Source: Shewanella sairae
Lineage (GTDB): Bacteria; Pseudomonadota; Gammaproteobacteria; Enterobacterales; Shewanellaceae
Reading direction: 5' to 3'
DNA length: 64,000 nt
Assembly (NCBI RefSeq): GCF_023283535.1
Contig: NZ_JAKILT010000014.1
Location: 1-64,000, forward strand
In this document: positions 52,524-61,824 of the stretch, in pieces
Layout of the letters: every line of letters starts with the position of its first letter
Numbering within the stretch: position 1 is the stretch's first letter
The notes under the pieces: model-generated
Database searches by the model: none
What the model saw: only the letters and a program-made list of their open reading frames with translations
Told to the model about the DNA's origin: nothing
Program-made: the position numbers and the translations under genes

Positions 52524-53678
52524 TTGCCATTGAGTGAATCATTGCTTAAGTCTTGCTCTCGTCTTTTTATTGTTGCTTTTATCACTACTTCGTCATGTTC
52601 AGCGGCGCAGGCTTCTGTACCCGTCGATGAGGACAAGCCACAGCAACAAGAAGCATTAGTTACCTCAGAGAAGCCTACTGAATTAGACGATCCTTGCTAC
52701 AGCCATTCGCAAATGGATGACGCTATAGATAAAGCTTTTAACTATCTTAATACTAAGTTTTGCCAACCGGCAATTTGGTTCGATAGTTTTTTTGTTGACG
52801 ACAGAATTGAAGATGATGCCCGTGCTGGTACGATTATTCGTTGGTATAACGACTTTGCCTATCATGGCGAGGAAGGGTTTAAATACCGTTCTAACCTCAA
52901 TGCTAGATTGCACTTACCAGGCGCGACTAAACGATTAAAGCTTATTTTAGATTCAACCGGTGAAGACGACCCATTTTCGTTTATTAAGTCCCCCGATGAC
53001 AACAATGATAGAGATATAGGCTTGAGGTATGATTGGTATGCAAAAGGCCGAGTCAGCTTTAATATTAAGGCTAATCTAAAACCAAAGGTTGAAGCGAGAT
53101 GGCGCTACACTTATCCGATATCTGATAGCACCGTGACGCGATTGACCCAGAAGCTTTATCAAGAAAAGAAAGTCACTGGTGAGTCGACGGAGTTTGATAT
53201 TGAGCATGCCTTTAACGAAACCTTTGTTGGTCGTTGGAGCGCAGTTGCACAATATGAGAATCGCGATAATGGTTGGGAGTTTGGTTCTAGCCTCAAGCTA
53301 TATCAATATATTAATAATCGTCAGGCTCTCAGTTACCAAGCGAGTATTTATGGGGTCGATGAGCCCTATCACTATGTCAAAAATGCCAGTGTTAGTGCCA
53401 CATATAGGCAAAACTTTCTGCGTGACTGGCTGTTCTTTGCTGTGACTCCAGAGTATCGCTGGAGTAAAGAGGACGAGTTCTCCGAGCGTATTAACCAAGC
53501 GGTGCTAACCTTTACGCTTCGAAGTACTGTTTCAAAATGTATAGCGCCCAGCAGTTATTGGTTAATCCATCAATATTTAGTCGTGAGTTTCAGGTTCTGG
53601 GCTGAGGTCTGCTTCAATAACACTCTCATTAGCCGGTGCGACTTGTTCGCTATGAGGTTGACTAACTTGCTCGGCTAA
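52524..53678 (+). CDS. Outer-membrane barrel protein with probable 3' frameshift
   Basis: A 384-residue frame beginning at TTG (an in-frame stop lies 27 bases upstream; no ATG is available before residue 60). A signal peptide is seen (LFIVAFITTSSCSAAQA). The body reads as paired beta strands of a barrel (RVSFNIKANLKPKVEARWRYTYP; RDWLFFAVTPEYRWSKEDEFSERINQAVLTFTLR). After this point the frame becomes Cys/Trp-rich nonsense and overlaps the next gene by 102 bases. In another frame the sequence continues EVLFQNV and stops at 53542-53544, a natural barrel end. So a frameshift near 53515-53522 is likely. Family not recognised. Confidence 0.6.
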   Translation: MPLSESLLKSCSRLFIVAFITTSSCSAAQASVPVDEDKPQQQEALVTSEKPTELDDPCYSHSQMDDAIDKAFNYLNTKFCQPAIWFDSFFVDDRIEDDARAGTIIRWYNDFAYHGEEGFKYRSNLNARLHLPGATKRLKLILDSTGEDDPFSFIKSPDDNNDRDIGLRYDWYAKGRVSFNIKANLKPKVEARWRYTYPISDSTVTRLTQKLYQEKKVTGESTEFDIEHAFNETFVGRWSAVAQYENRDNGWEFGSSLKLYQYINNRQALSYQASIYGVDEPYHYVKNASVSATYRQNFLRDWLFFAVTPEYRWSKEDEFSERINQAVLTFTLRSTVSKCIAPSSYWLIHQYLVVSFRFWAEVCFNNTLISRCDLFAMRLTNLLG

Positions 53679-54002
53679 AACAATTAAGCTGTCGGTATAA
53701 GAAAATCCATAACCGTAGCCACCTTCAGTGCTCACACCATTACCTAGTAAGTGTGGATCACTAAAGTGGTCTTTAAAAGCAAAGTTGCCCGAGGTCACAG
53801 GGGTTATCTGTATTACTTTATAGCCCTGTTGATTTAAGCTCGATATCGCTTGCTGCAAATCGTTATTTAAGCGCTCACTATCAATTTTGCATGTCGAGAA
53901 CTCAAACTCAGTTGTTTTGGGGTTTGCAGCCCACATTTGTTCGCGCTTATCAGTTTCAATCTTTGCGAAGTAGCTTTTGACAAATACGACTTTTTGATTC
54001 AT
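53577..54002 (-). CDS. Hypothetical protein, 141 residues
   Basis: A soluble protein: a helix-strand core (DSERLNNDLQQAISSLNQQGYKVIQITPVTSGNFAF...YTDSLIVLAEQ) resembling DUF4177-type domains, with an acidic disordered tail (PANESVIEADLSPEPETHD). That relation is tentative. AAGGG lies seven bases before the ATG. Its start lies about 70 bases from an imperfect palindrome that may regulate it. Confidence 0.7.
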   Translation of the reverse strand: MNQKVVFVKSYFAKIETDKREQMWAANPKTTEFEFSTCKIDSERLNNDLQQAISSLNQQGYKVIQITPVTSGNFAFKDHFSDPHLLGNGVSTEGGYGYGFSYTDSLIVLAEQVSQPHSEQVAPANESVIEADLSPEPETHD

Positions 54003-54068
54003 TAGATACCCTTAAAACGGAGAACTCTGCTAGTTTTTATACATTACTTGCTGATGGATAAATTTTAA

Positions 54069-54104
54069 CTAAAGTGCTTATTACAGTAATAAGGATTACT
54101 TTAG
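54069..54104. promoter_or_regulatory. Nested palindrome in the region upstream of glnD
   Basis: Outer arms CTAAAGT / ACTTTAG and inner arms TTATTAC / GTAATAA separated by one base. It lies 67 bases upstream of the minus-strand 141-residue gene. The remainder of 54003-54420 shows no gene or recognisable operator. Confidence 0.4.
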
Positions 54105-54420
54105 CAGAGAGTGAGGGATGATGTCGTTAACTTGTTATTATTCAATACACTGACTGCAAGTGAAAGGAGGCTCAATAGCAGGTGATTTACGCTAGGACGA
54201 GAGTAAATATGCTTTTAGTAGATGAGCGAGTGAGGCTGTTAAACTGAGCAAATAGGCCGCTTTGTTGAAAAAAAGTCTTGTAATTGTTATGGTTATGTCG
54301 CGATTAATCCAGTAAAAATCATGTTTCTGCGGTCTAATTACGACATCGGATGTTGTCATTTACCTTAATGTATTAAGGTATAAGCTAGCGGTTATATAGC
54401 GAATAGGAAAGAGCCTTATT

Positions 54421-56994
54421 ATGTCTAGTGCATTGGAACTTAATTCTCTATCGGAGTTGAAGTTTCATATAAAAACCTTCGACGAAAAGCTAAATGCGCA
54501 GTTTTTAACTCTGCCGGTACAATCTCTATTGAAGAGGCGGGCCAAGCATATAGATGAAATGTTGGTTTCATTATGGAAAATGTATAACTTACATAAGACC
54601 ACTATGTCGCTTAACGCTGTGGGGGGCTACGGCCGCAGGGCTTTACATCCCAGATCAGATATTGATTTAGCGATAATTATTGAACAAGATCTTTCCTCAC
54701 ACCAGCAAGAACAATTATCACTTTTCCTTACCCGCCTTTGGGACTTTGGCTTAGACATAGGCCAAACCGTTAGAACACTGTCTGAATCAATTGACGCCGC
54801 AGCCACAGATATCACCATAGCGACCAATTTACTTGATATCCGTTGTTTAGTGGGGTCTAAAAAACATGCTCAGGTAATAAAAGAGCAGTTATACCAAAAT
54901 GAACTTTGGACCAGCCTTTCTTTTTATGATGCCAAGATGGAAGAGCAAGAGCTTAGGCACAATAAAGCGCAAAATACTGCACTGTATTTAGAACCAAATT
55001 TAAAGAATAATCCTGGAGGCTTGCGTGATGTACACACCATTATGTGGATTGCACAGAAGCATTTCTCATTGGCGAATGCCAACGCATTAAAAACGATTGG
55101 TTTTTTACAGCAAGATGAAGTGTACGAGTTACTCGAAGCTTATGACTTTATTTGCCGAGTTCGGTGGGCACTGCACTGCGTGACCCAATCACCACAAGAC
55201 GTGTTGCTATTTGAGCATCAAGCCGCAGTGGCCGAGTTTATGCAATTTGGTCAAGGCGATAATAGCCAGTTAGCCATTGAGCGTATGATGCGGCAATTAT
55301 TTCGCGCTATGACCCGAGTGCGCGAGTTAAACCAAATTATCTGTGACTCGTTTAAGCTTGATACGCTTCATGAAACGGAGCGTAAAAATCTGCAATCTCT
55401 AGATAAATACTTCAGTGTTTGTAATGGCTTAATTGAAGTTAAATTTACCCAGGCCTTTATCGATAAGCGTCAAGTGATGCGGATGTTCAAGTTGATCGCA
55501 GAAAATGACGCGATCGTCGGCATAGCGCCGCAAACTCTCAGATTACTTAGACAAACCCGTCGCAGGCTACTGGGTGAATTGCAAGATTATCAAGGATGCC
55601 GAGAAGAGTTCCTTGCTATTTTGGCGCACCCTAAAGGGTTACGTAAATCATTAGGCTTAATGCATCGTTATGGTGTGTTGGCTGCCTATTGTTCCCAGTG
55701 GCATGCCATCGAAGGGCAGATGCAGTTTGACATGCACAATGCCTTTACTGTGGATGAGCATACCTTTAAAGCGATTCAATATATTGATAGTTTTGCGCTG
55801 AATAAGAAAAACAGCCTGACCTACACTGTCTACCAAAACCTAGGTAATCGCTTTGCGTTAGTGTTTGCTACTTTATGTCATCATTTGTCAGGTAAACAGG
55901 CGATTGAAAACAGCGAATTAAGCGCGATTCAGGCAAAGGAATTGGCAGATGAACACTTACTTAAAGGGTCTACAACTGCGCTGATATACTGGCTGGTGGC
56001 GAACCAAGATGTACTGATCAGTGCGATACAAACACAAGATATTAGCGACCCAGATGTGATTAAGCATTTGGCAAAAGTAGTTGGTTCTCAAGGTAAGCTT
56101 AATGCACTGTTCTTGTTTACTATTGCCGATATGATGGCAACCAATGAAAGCTATTGGAATGATTGGCAAGAGAGTCAGTTAACGCAATTGTATATGGCAA
56201 TTCGTGAGACCTTAAAGCAAGGTATTGAGAACATCTTTGAGGTGCGTACGGTTATCCGTGAAAACCAAGCTGATGCCAGAGCTGAATTGCTTCAAACTGG
56301 TGTTGATGCCGAACGCTTAGCTCGATTTTGGCAGAGTTTGCCTAACAATTTTTTCAGTGGCAACTCGGTAGAGGACATTATAGAGATTAGCCAAGGTGTA
56401 CTAAAAGGTGAACCTGGTACGACTCGGGTCTTAATCGGTAAAAACGCCGATAATGGCTTTACCAGTATCTTTGTATATACCGAAGACAGACCTAAGTTGT
56501 TTGTAGACCTGTTCAAGACCTTAGCCAGTTCTAAGCTTAAAGTAAAAGATGCGCAGATGATGCAGACCAAAAATGGTCAGGTATTAGAGATCATTAAGGT
56601 ACTGGATCATAAAGATGAGCCTATTGATGATGAGCCACGGTTAGCGCAAATCGTTAAGCGTATTTATCGCGCTATTGATCAAAAAGATAAACCGAGAAAA
56701 CTTTTACCTCACAGAGCATTAAAGAATTTTGATAACCCTCCAGTGGTGACTGTGTTGCATACCACTAAGAAAAATCGCGCACTACTTAAGGTCAATACTT
56801 TGGACGACCCTATGTACTTAGAGCAAATTTGTAATCTTTTATCTGAGCGAAACCTCAGTATCCATTCAGCCAAAATAAGTACTTTAGGTGAGTGCACCGA
56901 AAACGTATTTTTAGTGTCTAATGCCGATAACACCTCTTTTGGTCATGACGAGCAGCTAAAGCTGGTGGATATTATCGAAGAAGAGATAGCTTAA
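54421..56994 (+). CDS. glnD: [Protein-PII] uridylyltransferase/uridylyl-removing enzyme
   Basis: An 857-residue bifunctional nitrogen sensor that adds UMP to PII proteins when glutamine is low and removes it when high. Order: nucleotidyltransferase domain (about 60-200, GGYGRRALHPRSDIDLAI), GlnD-specific helical linker, HD hydrolase domain (HNAFTVDEHTFKAIQ near 440), and two C-terminal ACT domains (about 675-750, TSIFVYTEDRPKLFVDLFKTL, and 785-857, RALLKVNTLDDPMYLEQIC) that bind glutamine. Length is close to the family's 880-890. Single gene; the next gene starts 73 bases downstream. Confidence 0.97.
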   Translation: MSSALELNSLSELKFHIKTFDEKLNAQFLTLPVQSLLKRRAKHIDEMLVSLWKMYNLHKTTMSLNAVGGYGRRALHPRSDIDLAIIIEQDLSSHQQEQLSLFLTRLWDFGLDIGQTVRTLSESIDAAATDITIATNLLDIRCLVGSKKHAQVIKEQLYQNELWTSLSFYDAKMEEQELRHNKAQNTALYLEPNLKNNPGGLRDVHTIMWIAQKHFSLANANALKTIGFLQQDEVYELLEAYDFICRVRWALHCVTQSPQDVLLFEHQAAVAEFMQFGQGDNSQLAIERMMRQLFRAMTRVRELNQIICDSFKLDTLHETERKNLQSLDKYFSVCNGLIEVKFTQAFIDKRQVMRMFKLIAENDAIVGIAPQTLRLLRQTRRRLLGELQDYQGCREEFLAILAHPKGLRKSLGLMHRYGVLAAYCSQWHAIEGQMQFDMHNAFTVDEHTFKAIQYIDSFALNKKNSLTYTVYQNLGNRFALVFATLCHHLSGKQAIENSELSAIQAKELADEHLLKGSTTALIYWLVANQDVLISAIQTQDISDPDVIKHLAKVVGSQGKLNALFLFTIADMMATNESYWNDWQESQLTQLYMAIRETLKQGIENIFEVRTVIRENQADARAELLQTGVDAERLARFWQSLPNNFFSGNSVEDIIEISQGVLKGEPGTTRVLIGKNADNGFTSIFVYTEDRPKLFVDLFKTLASSKLKVKDAQMMQTKNGQVLEIIKVLDHKDEPIDDEPRLAQIVKRIYRAIDQKDKPRKLLPHRALKNFDNPPVVTVLHTTKKNRALLKVNTLDDPMYLEQICNLLSERNLSIHSAKISTLGECTENVFLVSNADNTSFGHDEQLKLVDIIEEEIA

Positions 56995-57067
56995 TCGCTA
57001 TAGAGCCGACTTCAGCACATAGCGCTGATACAATAGCTGTTTTATCAGAAAGGTTTAGTGAATTAGC

Positions 57068-57667
57068 GTGAACTTGGCTCTATTTGATTTTGATGGCACC
57101 TTAACTAACAAAGATATGTTTACTCAATTTATCTTTTTCTCTGCTACGCCTCTGCGGCTCTTGCTAGGCATAATTTTTATGTCACCGCTTTATCTATTGT
57201 ATAAGTTAGGCATAATTCCTGCCCGCAAACTGAGACCTTTGGTGAGTTTTTGTGCTTTTGCAGGTCGCGACAAACAGACTCTTGACCGTATCGGTTATGA
57301 CTATGCAACTAAGGTTATTCCCCGTTATCTGCGTCCTGAAATGCTGCAAACGTTAAAGCAGCATCAAGCTGAAGGCACAACAACCGTTTTGGTTTCTGCT
57401 TCGCTTGACCTGTATTTAAAGCCCTGGTGCCAAAAAATGGGGTTGACCTTAATTTGCAGTGAAATGGCAACTCAAGATGGTCGCTTTAGTGGCCACTATA
57501 TTGCCGGAGACTGCAGCTGTGAGGCCAAGGCGAATAAAATAACTCAGCGCTTTAACCTTAATGATTACAACAGCATTTATGCTTACGGTGACACTAAAGA
57601 AGATTTAGCAATGCTGGCATTAGCTGACAGAGCATTTATGCAAGGTATTGAGCAGAGCCCTCATTAA
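57068..57667 (+). CDS. HAD-IB family phosphatase
   Basis: A 199-residue hydrolase of the SerB/CicA-like HAD-IB group. Motif I is FDFDGTLT (6-13), motif II VSASLD (about 116-121) and motif III GDTKEDLAML (about 178-187); a cap region with a hydrophobic stretch (LLLGIIFMSPLYLLYKLG, 31-48) lies between. The start is GTG at 57068, fixed by the motif I position. The substrate is unknown; lipid phosphates are handled by some relatives with this hydrophobic cap. It may be read from the glnD promoter. Confidence 0.88.
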   Translation: MNLALFDFDGTLTNKDMFTQFIFFSATPLRLLLGIIFMSPLYLLYKLGIIPARKLRPLVSFCAFAGRDKQTLDRIGYDYATKVIPRYLRPEMLQTLKQHQAEGTTTVLVSASLDLYLKPWCQKMGLTLICSEMATQDGRFSGHYIAGDCSCEAKANKITQRFNLNDYNSIYAYGDTKEDLAMLALADRAFMQGIEQSPH

Positions 57668-57917
57668 CGTAGTAGTTTGATGCTGCAACCTCTTATCTGA
57701 ACAGCAACATAGGACGTTAATGCTACAGTCCACTCTAAAGATTATTATCGCATGGCTATTAGTTAGACCAAATCGATTAGGTCACGCAGATGGTAATTGG
57801 GTAAAATAGCTAATTAGCTGCATCGATTGCAGTTAGGCTAAATCACTTTACTAATTAATATTAACGATAAAGCTTAAACAGCATGGAAGTCGTTAATGAT
57901 CTTCAGGGAGCGTTATC

Positions 57918-58535
57918 ATGATAGGGAAGTTTTTCACCGCATTTGGGGTTATTGTCAGTTATTTATTAATCCCATTTCCAATCGCACTGATCATGCGGGA
58001 AACGTTTATGTTGCCCGACTCGTTCATTATTGCTGTGGTCATCGCATTTGTTATTGGTTTTTTCCCGCTAATGTTATTTGTGTCGCGTAAGGTATTTAGG
58101 TTTCCAGCTCAGAATAAGCAGCCAATAGCTAAGAGCGAATTGGTAACACAGATTTCAAAGCTTAAAATTAAAGATTGCTTATTTACTGCCGAGCAACACG
58201 ATGACTATCTAGTGCTCACATCTCCATATATGGACGCTAATTTTATTTCGTTGTCTCAGGCACAAAGTATCAGTAAAACCTATTACATGAAGCTTTGGTT
58301 TGATGAAGGTAAAAATCTAGTCCGCTTTAAAGATCACTTAGTTTCAAGCTCTGCAGTATTGGGTGTGGGTGGTTTTTCATTCAATATGAGTGCACAAACC
58401 GGTTACGTATTGAGTCAAATCTTTTTGTTAGACAGTAGTGCTCAGTTAGTCAGGTTTAGTAATGGTGAGCTGCATAAAGCCTTGATTGAAGTTGTTACAA
58501 CTAATGGCTGGGACCTCAATTTAAAAGTGATTTAA
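57918..58535 (+). CDS. Membrane-anchored hypothetical protein, 205 residues
   Basis: Not recognised. Two hydrophobic segments in the first 60 residues (FGVIVSYLLIPFPIALIM, IIAVVIAFVIGFFPLMLFV) are followed by a soluble, mixed alpha/beta domain of about 140 residues, probably cytoplasmic. GGGAG lies eight bases before the ATG. 57668-57917 between it and the HAD gene has no gene. Confidence 0.7.
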   Translation: MIGKFFTAFGVIVSYLLIPFPIALIMRETFMLPDSFIIAVVIAFVIGFFPLMLFVSRKVFRFPAQNKQPIAKSELVTQISKLKIKDCLFTAEQHDDYLVLTSPYMDANFISLSQAQSISKTYYMKLWFDEGKNLVRFKDHLVSSSAVLGVGGFSFNMSAQTGYVLSQIFLLDSSAQLVRFSNGELHKALIEVVTTNGWDLNLKVI

Positions 58536-58542
58536 TCATGTT

Positions 58543-58568
58543 AAAGCCAGCTTATGCTGGCTTTATTC
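58543..58568 (+). terminator. Intrinsic terminator
   Basis: Stem AAAGCCAGC / GCTGGCTTT with a 4-base loop, just after the stop of the 205-residue gene. Confidence 0.8.
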
Positions 58569-58742
58569 TCTATTAGCATTCAAGTCTGCTTGATTAAACC
58601 CATTTTTACCTTATGAATGCTCTCCTTTTCCTTAATGATCCTCCTTGAATGTTCTATATCTATATCCCACTTCTCATTGCTAGTTTCAGTTGGTTTTTAT
58701 GTGTGATTTGTTGTGCGCTTGGTGGTGTGTTTCGGCGTTGTT

Positions 58743-58789
58743 ACCACATTGTTTGTGGTTAAGTGTCAAAAGCTGTGACTAAAAGCGCA
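58743..58789 (+). promoter_or_regulatory. Candidate control region of the CstA gene
   Basis: An inverted repeat ACCACA / TGTGGT (58743-58759) and a CRP-like TGTGA-N6-GCGCA (58774-58789, right half two mismatches) lie about 170-210 bases before the transporter start. E. coli cstA is CRP-activated, which makes the weak match worth noting. No gene is seen in 58569-58956. Confidence 0.3.
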
Positions 58790-58956
58790 CATCTTGAATG
58801 ATTTTAGAGCGATACTGCTAGGTAAGTCTGCTTTAAATAAGGATAAATAGGAGATAAGCTAGACCTTAGTATAACAAGTTGTTACTTGACCAAAACCCTT
58901 AAGTGAACAACACTCGATGCTCAACATATACCCTACAAATATGGATGATTATAAAA

Positions 58957-60426
58957 ATGCTAATATTCTTAATTTGTATTGCAGCCTTGCTGCTTGCATA
59001 TAAGTTCTACAGCCCCTTTGTAGAGCGCCAAGCAGGAATAGACCCAAGTGCAAAAACACCACAAGCACGATTTGAAGATGGCGTTGACTACGTCAAAGTT
59101 CACCCGGTTAAAGCCTACCTGATTCAGTTTTTAAACGTTGCTGGTGTTGGCCCGATTTTCGGTCCGATATTAGGCGCCTTGTATGGCCCAATAGCATTAG
59201 TTTGGATTGTGCTTGGTAACATCATTGGCGGTGCGGTACACGATTACTTCTCTGGTGTATTAAGTATTAAAGAAGACGGGAAGAGCTTGCCGGAAATCGC
59301 TGGGCATTATTTCAATGTTTACTTTAAAGGCGTGATGCTGATATTTACTGCCATGCTGCTGTTTTTTGTGGGCGTGGTATTTATTATGAGCCCGGCAGGT
59401 TTATTGAGTAACCTTGATTATTTTGAAGGAACCATACTTGCTAACAATACCTTTTGGGTATTGGTTATTTTAGGTTACTACTTTCTAGCAACTATGCTGC
59501 CAATCGACAAAATCATCACTAAGTTATATCCAATTTTTGGTCTATTGATGATTGTTATGACGGTATCGATTGCCGTGGCACTGCTAATTAGTGCGCCGCA
59601 ACTGCCAGAGATAGGCGATATCTTTGCCTACTTTGACCATAGTCATTACGACAACGATTTATTAGCGCCAAACCCTGATGGCTTACCAGTATGGCCATTA
59701 CTGTTTATCACCATTACCTGTGGTGCCATTAGTGGTTTCCATTCGACTCAAGCACCTATTATGGCGCGCTGCTTAACTAACGAAAAATATGTGCGTCCAG
59801 TTTATTACGGCGCAATGATGTCTGAAGGTATTGTTGCATGTGTATGGGCAACAGCGGGTATTGCGGCTTTCCCTGGTGGCTATGTTGAGCTGAAAAGCAT
59901 TTTAGATGCGGGTGGTCCAGGTCTTGTGGTTAACCAAGTGGCGACCACATACTTAGGTGTTGCTGGTGGTATTATGGCGATTATCGCGGTGGCGATTTTC
60001 CCTATCACCTCTGGTGATACCGCATTCCGTTCGCTGCGATTAACCATTATTGATGCGTTCAAAATCCCGCAAAGCTTACGTAACCGTCTGTTGTTAGCTA
60101 TCCCAATCTTGGTGATTGCATACTTCATGACTAAGATTGATTTCTCATTAATCTGGCGTTACTTTGCATTCTCAAACATGCTGCTATCAACCAGTGTGTT
60201 GTGGTTGGCTACCAAGTATCTGTTTGACAGGGGCGCGTTCCACTGGATAGTAAGCCTTCCTGCTATTGTGGGTACCTGTGTCACGGTATCTTATATTGTC
60301 ACCGCAGGTATTGGTTTAGGCTTGCCGCAATCACTCAGTCAACCTGTAGGTATCGCTGTGGGCGTAGTGTGTTTAATCGGCCTAATCATGGCGCACAATA
60401 AGCGTAAGGTGGTTAGCGAGTCTTAA
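58957..60426 (+). CDS. CstA-family transporter
   Basis: A 489-residue inner-membrane protein with 13 or so hydrophobic segments. FYSPFVERQAGIDPSAKTPQARFEDGVDYVK, the PIFGPILGALYGPIALVWIVLGNIIGGAVHDYFSG block and HSTQAPIMARC are typical of the peptide/pyruvate transporter family CstA/BtsT. It is the short form, lacking the extra 200 residues of E. coli CstA. The start is chosen as ATG 58957 because LIFLICIAALLLAYKFYSP follows at once; 58945 or a GTG at 58903 are possible. The substrate is uncertain (peptides or pyruvate). Confidence 0.88.
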   Translation: MLIFLICIAALLLAYKFYSPFVERQAGIDPSAKTPQARFEDGVDYVKVHPVKAYLIQFLNVAGVGPIFGPILGALYGPIALVWIVLGNIIGGAVHDYFSGVLSIKEDGKSLPEIAGHYFNVYFKGVMLIFTAMLLFFVGVVFIMSPAGLLSNLDYFEGTILANNTFWVLVILGYYFLATMLPIDKIITKLYPIFGLLMIVMTVSIAVALLISAPQLPEIGDIFAYFDHSHYDNDLLAPNPDGLPVWPLLFITITCGAISGFHSTQAPIMARCLTNEKYVRPVYYGAMMSEGIVACVWATAGIAAFPGGYVELKSILDAGGPGLVVNQVATTYLGVAGGIMAIIAVAIFPITSGDTAFRSLRLTIIDAFKIPQSLRNRLLLAIPILVIAYFMTKIDFSLIWRYFAFSNMLLSTSVLWLATKYLFDRGAFHWIVSLPAIVGTCVTVSYIVTAGIGLGLPQSLSQPVGIAVGVVCLIGLIMAHNKRKVVSES

Positions 60427-60443
60427 TCGCTATCTTTATCGAT

Positions 60444-60472
60444 AAAGGACTGCAAAGTGCAGTCCTTTTTTT
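60444..60472 (+). terminator. Intrinsic terminator of the CstA gene
   Basis: Perfect 10-base stem AAAGGACTGC / GCAGTCCTTT with a 5-base loop and T7. Confidence 0.92.
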
Positions 60473-60692
60473 ATGTTTGTTAAACAGATATTTAATCTCA
60501 ATAAAAGCCTTCTTGCTTGCATGTCAGAACCCCCAGCTTTTTTATGATAATTACTTATACTTAAGTATTAATTTGGTATTTGAAATGCATGTTTTGCTGA
60601 TTTTTAGAGTAATTACTTGTTTTTATTTTTAAGCTAAGTAGGTTGGTAACTTGAAGGTGCATCCACAGGCAAGAATGATAAAAGGCCGATTT

Positions 60693-61742
60693 ATGGATAA
60701 ATTGCGTTTTACAGGCAAGGCATTAGATGAGGGTTTATTTGATTTATACAGCCGTAAGCGAGTATTAAGCTTTATTCTCGTGGTGTCGCTGCTGACCTTT
60801 TTACCGTTAATCATCAAAAACTATCTTGTAGGTGAATCGCTACTTGCTAGCTTCTTACTTGCGTTCGAGCTTAGCTTGATTATTGAAATTTACGGTGTGC
60901 TGCGCTTGAAGCACAAAATAATCGGTTACCAATCTCCCTTATTTCTGTTAGTTATTTGCATTGTATTAAGCGTGCATATTTTTGGCACCTTGGCGACGTA
61001 TTGGGTATTTCCCATCGTGACAGCCATAGTGTTGTTAGTGCCGAAAAGAATGGCTATTGGGGTTAATAGCGTAATTATTATCGCGACAACAATAGCAGCG
61101 TTACCTCACCAACCAGTGATGGTGACTTTACGTTTTAGTTTGGCGCTAATGATTTGTACTGCTATTACCCAATGCGTCATTGAAGCTGTGAGAAAACTGC
61201 AAGGTAACTTAAGTTATTTATCGACCCGAGACTCGTTAACCGGCGCTTTTAATCGGCATCAAATGGAGATTAGTCTGCAGGCAGCAAGTCAGAGAACACT
61301 TGCAGGAGCGGGGACATGCATCGCGGTAATTGATATTGATTACTTTAAAGCAGTGAATGACCAGCATGGGCATGATGTCGGCGATAAAGTCATCAAGTCG
61401 GTGGTGGAGCTCGTTAATGTTAATAGCAGGCAAACGGATCTACTATTTCGTTTAGGCGGAGATGAGTTTTTACTTTTGTTCGATAATACTCAGCTGGAAC
61501 ATGCCTTAAATATTACGCAAAATATTCGTCAACAAGTGGTGATTGGTCTTGCTGAAAAGTGCCCCAATATTCAGTCGGTCACCTTAAGTATTGGTCTTGC
61601 AGAGTCAATAGAAAATGAAGACAGCGAATATTGGGTAAAGCGTGCAGACACGGCGTTATATATGGCGAAGCAAGCGGGAAGAGATCAAATTAAGGTTAGC
61701 GATCCTGCTGAGTTTTACGCCAACAAAGTTGTACGCCTCTAA
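60693..61742 (+). CDS. Membrane-bound diguanylate cyclase (GGDEF) with intact I-site
   Basis: A 349-residue protein with five or six hydrophobic segments in the first 165 residues, then a GGDEF domain: RDSLTGAFNRHQME, IDIDYFKAVNDQHGHDVGD, and the active signature GGDEF at 255-259. The RxxD inhibitory site is present (RQTD, five residues before the signature), unlike in the other cyclase of the window, so cyclic di-GMP feedback is expected. I chose ATG 60693 because AAAAGG lies seven bases upstream; a TTG at 60651 also opens the frame. Confidence 0.9.
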   Translation: MDKLRFTGKALDEGLFDLYSRKRVLSFILVVSLLTFLPLIIKNYLVGESLLASFLLAFELSLIIEIYGVLRLKHKIIGYQSPLFLLVICIVLSVHIFGTLATYWVFPIVTAIVLLVPKRMAIGVNSVIIIATTIAALPHQPVMVTLRFSLALMICTAITQCVIEAVRKLQGNLSYLSTRDSLTGAFNRHQMEISLQAASQRTLAGAGTCIAVIDIDYFKAVNDQHGHDVGDKVIKSVVELVNVNSRQTDLLFRLGGDEFLLLFDNTQLEHALNITQNIRQQVVIGLAEKCPNIQSVTLSIGLAESIENEDSEYWVKRADTALYMAKQAGRDQIKVSDPAEFYANKVVRL

Positions 61743-61767
61743 GCCTTTTTATTAGCTACGTTCCAAT

Positions 61768-61804
61768 AAACAAAGAGACCAACAACTTGTTGGTCTCTTT
61801 GTTT
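61768..61804. terminator. Bidirectional terminator
   Basis: Long perfect stem, left arm AAACAAAGAGACCAACAA and its exact complement, almost loopless, followed by T run on the plus strand and A-rich (T on minus) on the other, between convergent genes. Confidence 0.9.
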
Positions 61805-61824
61805 TTTTAATAAGCTTATTTTAT

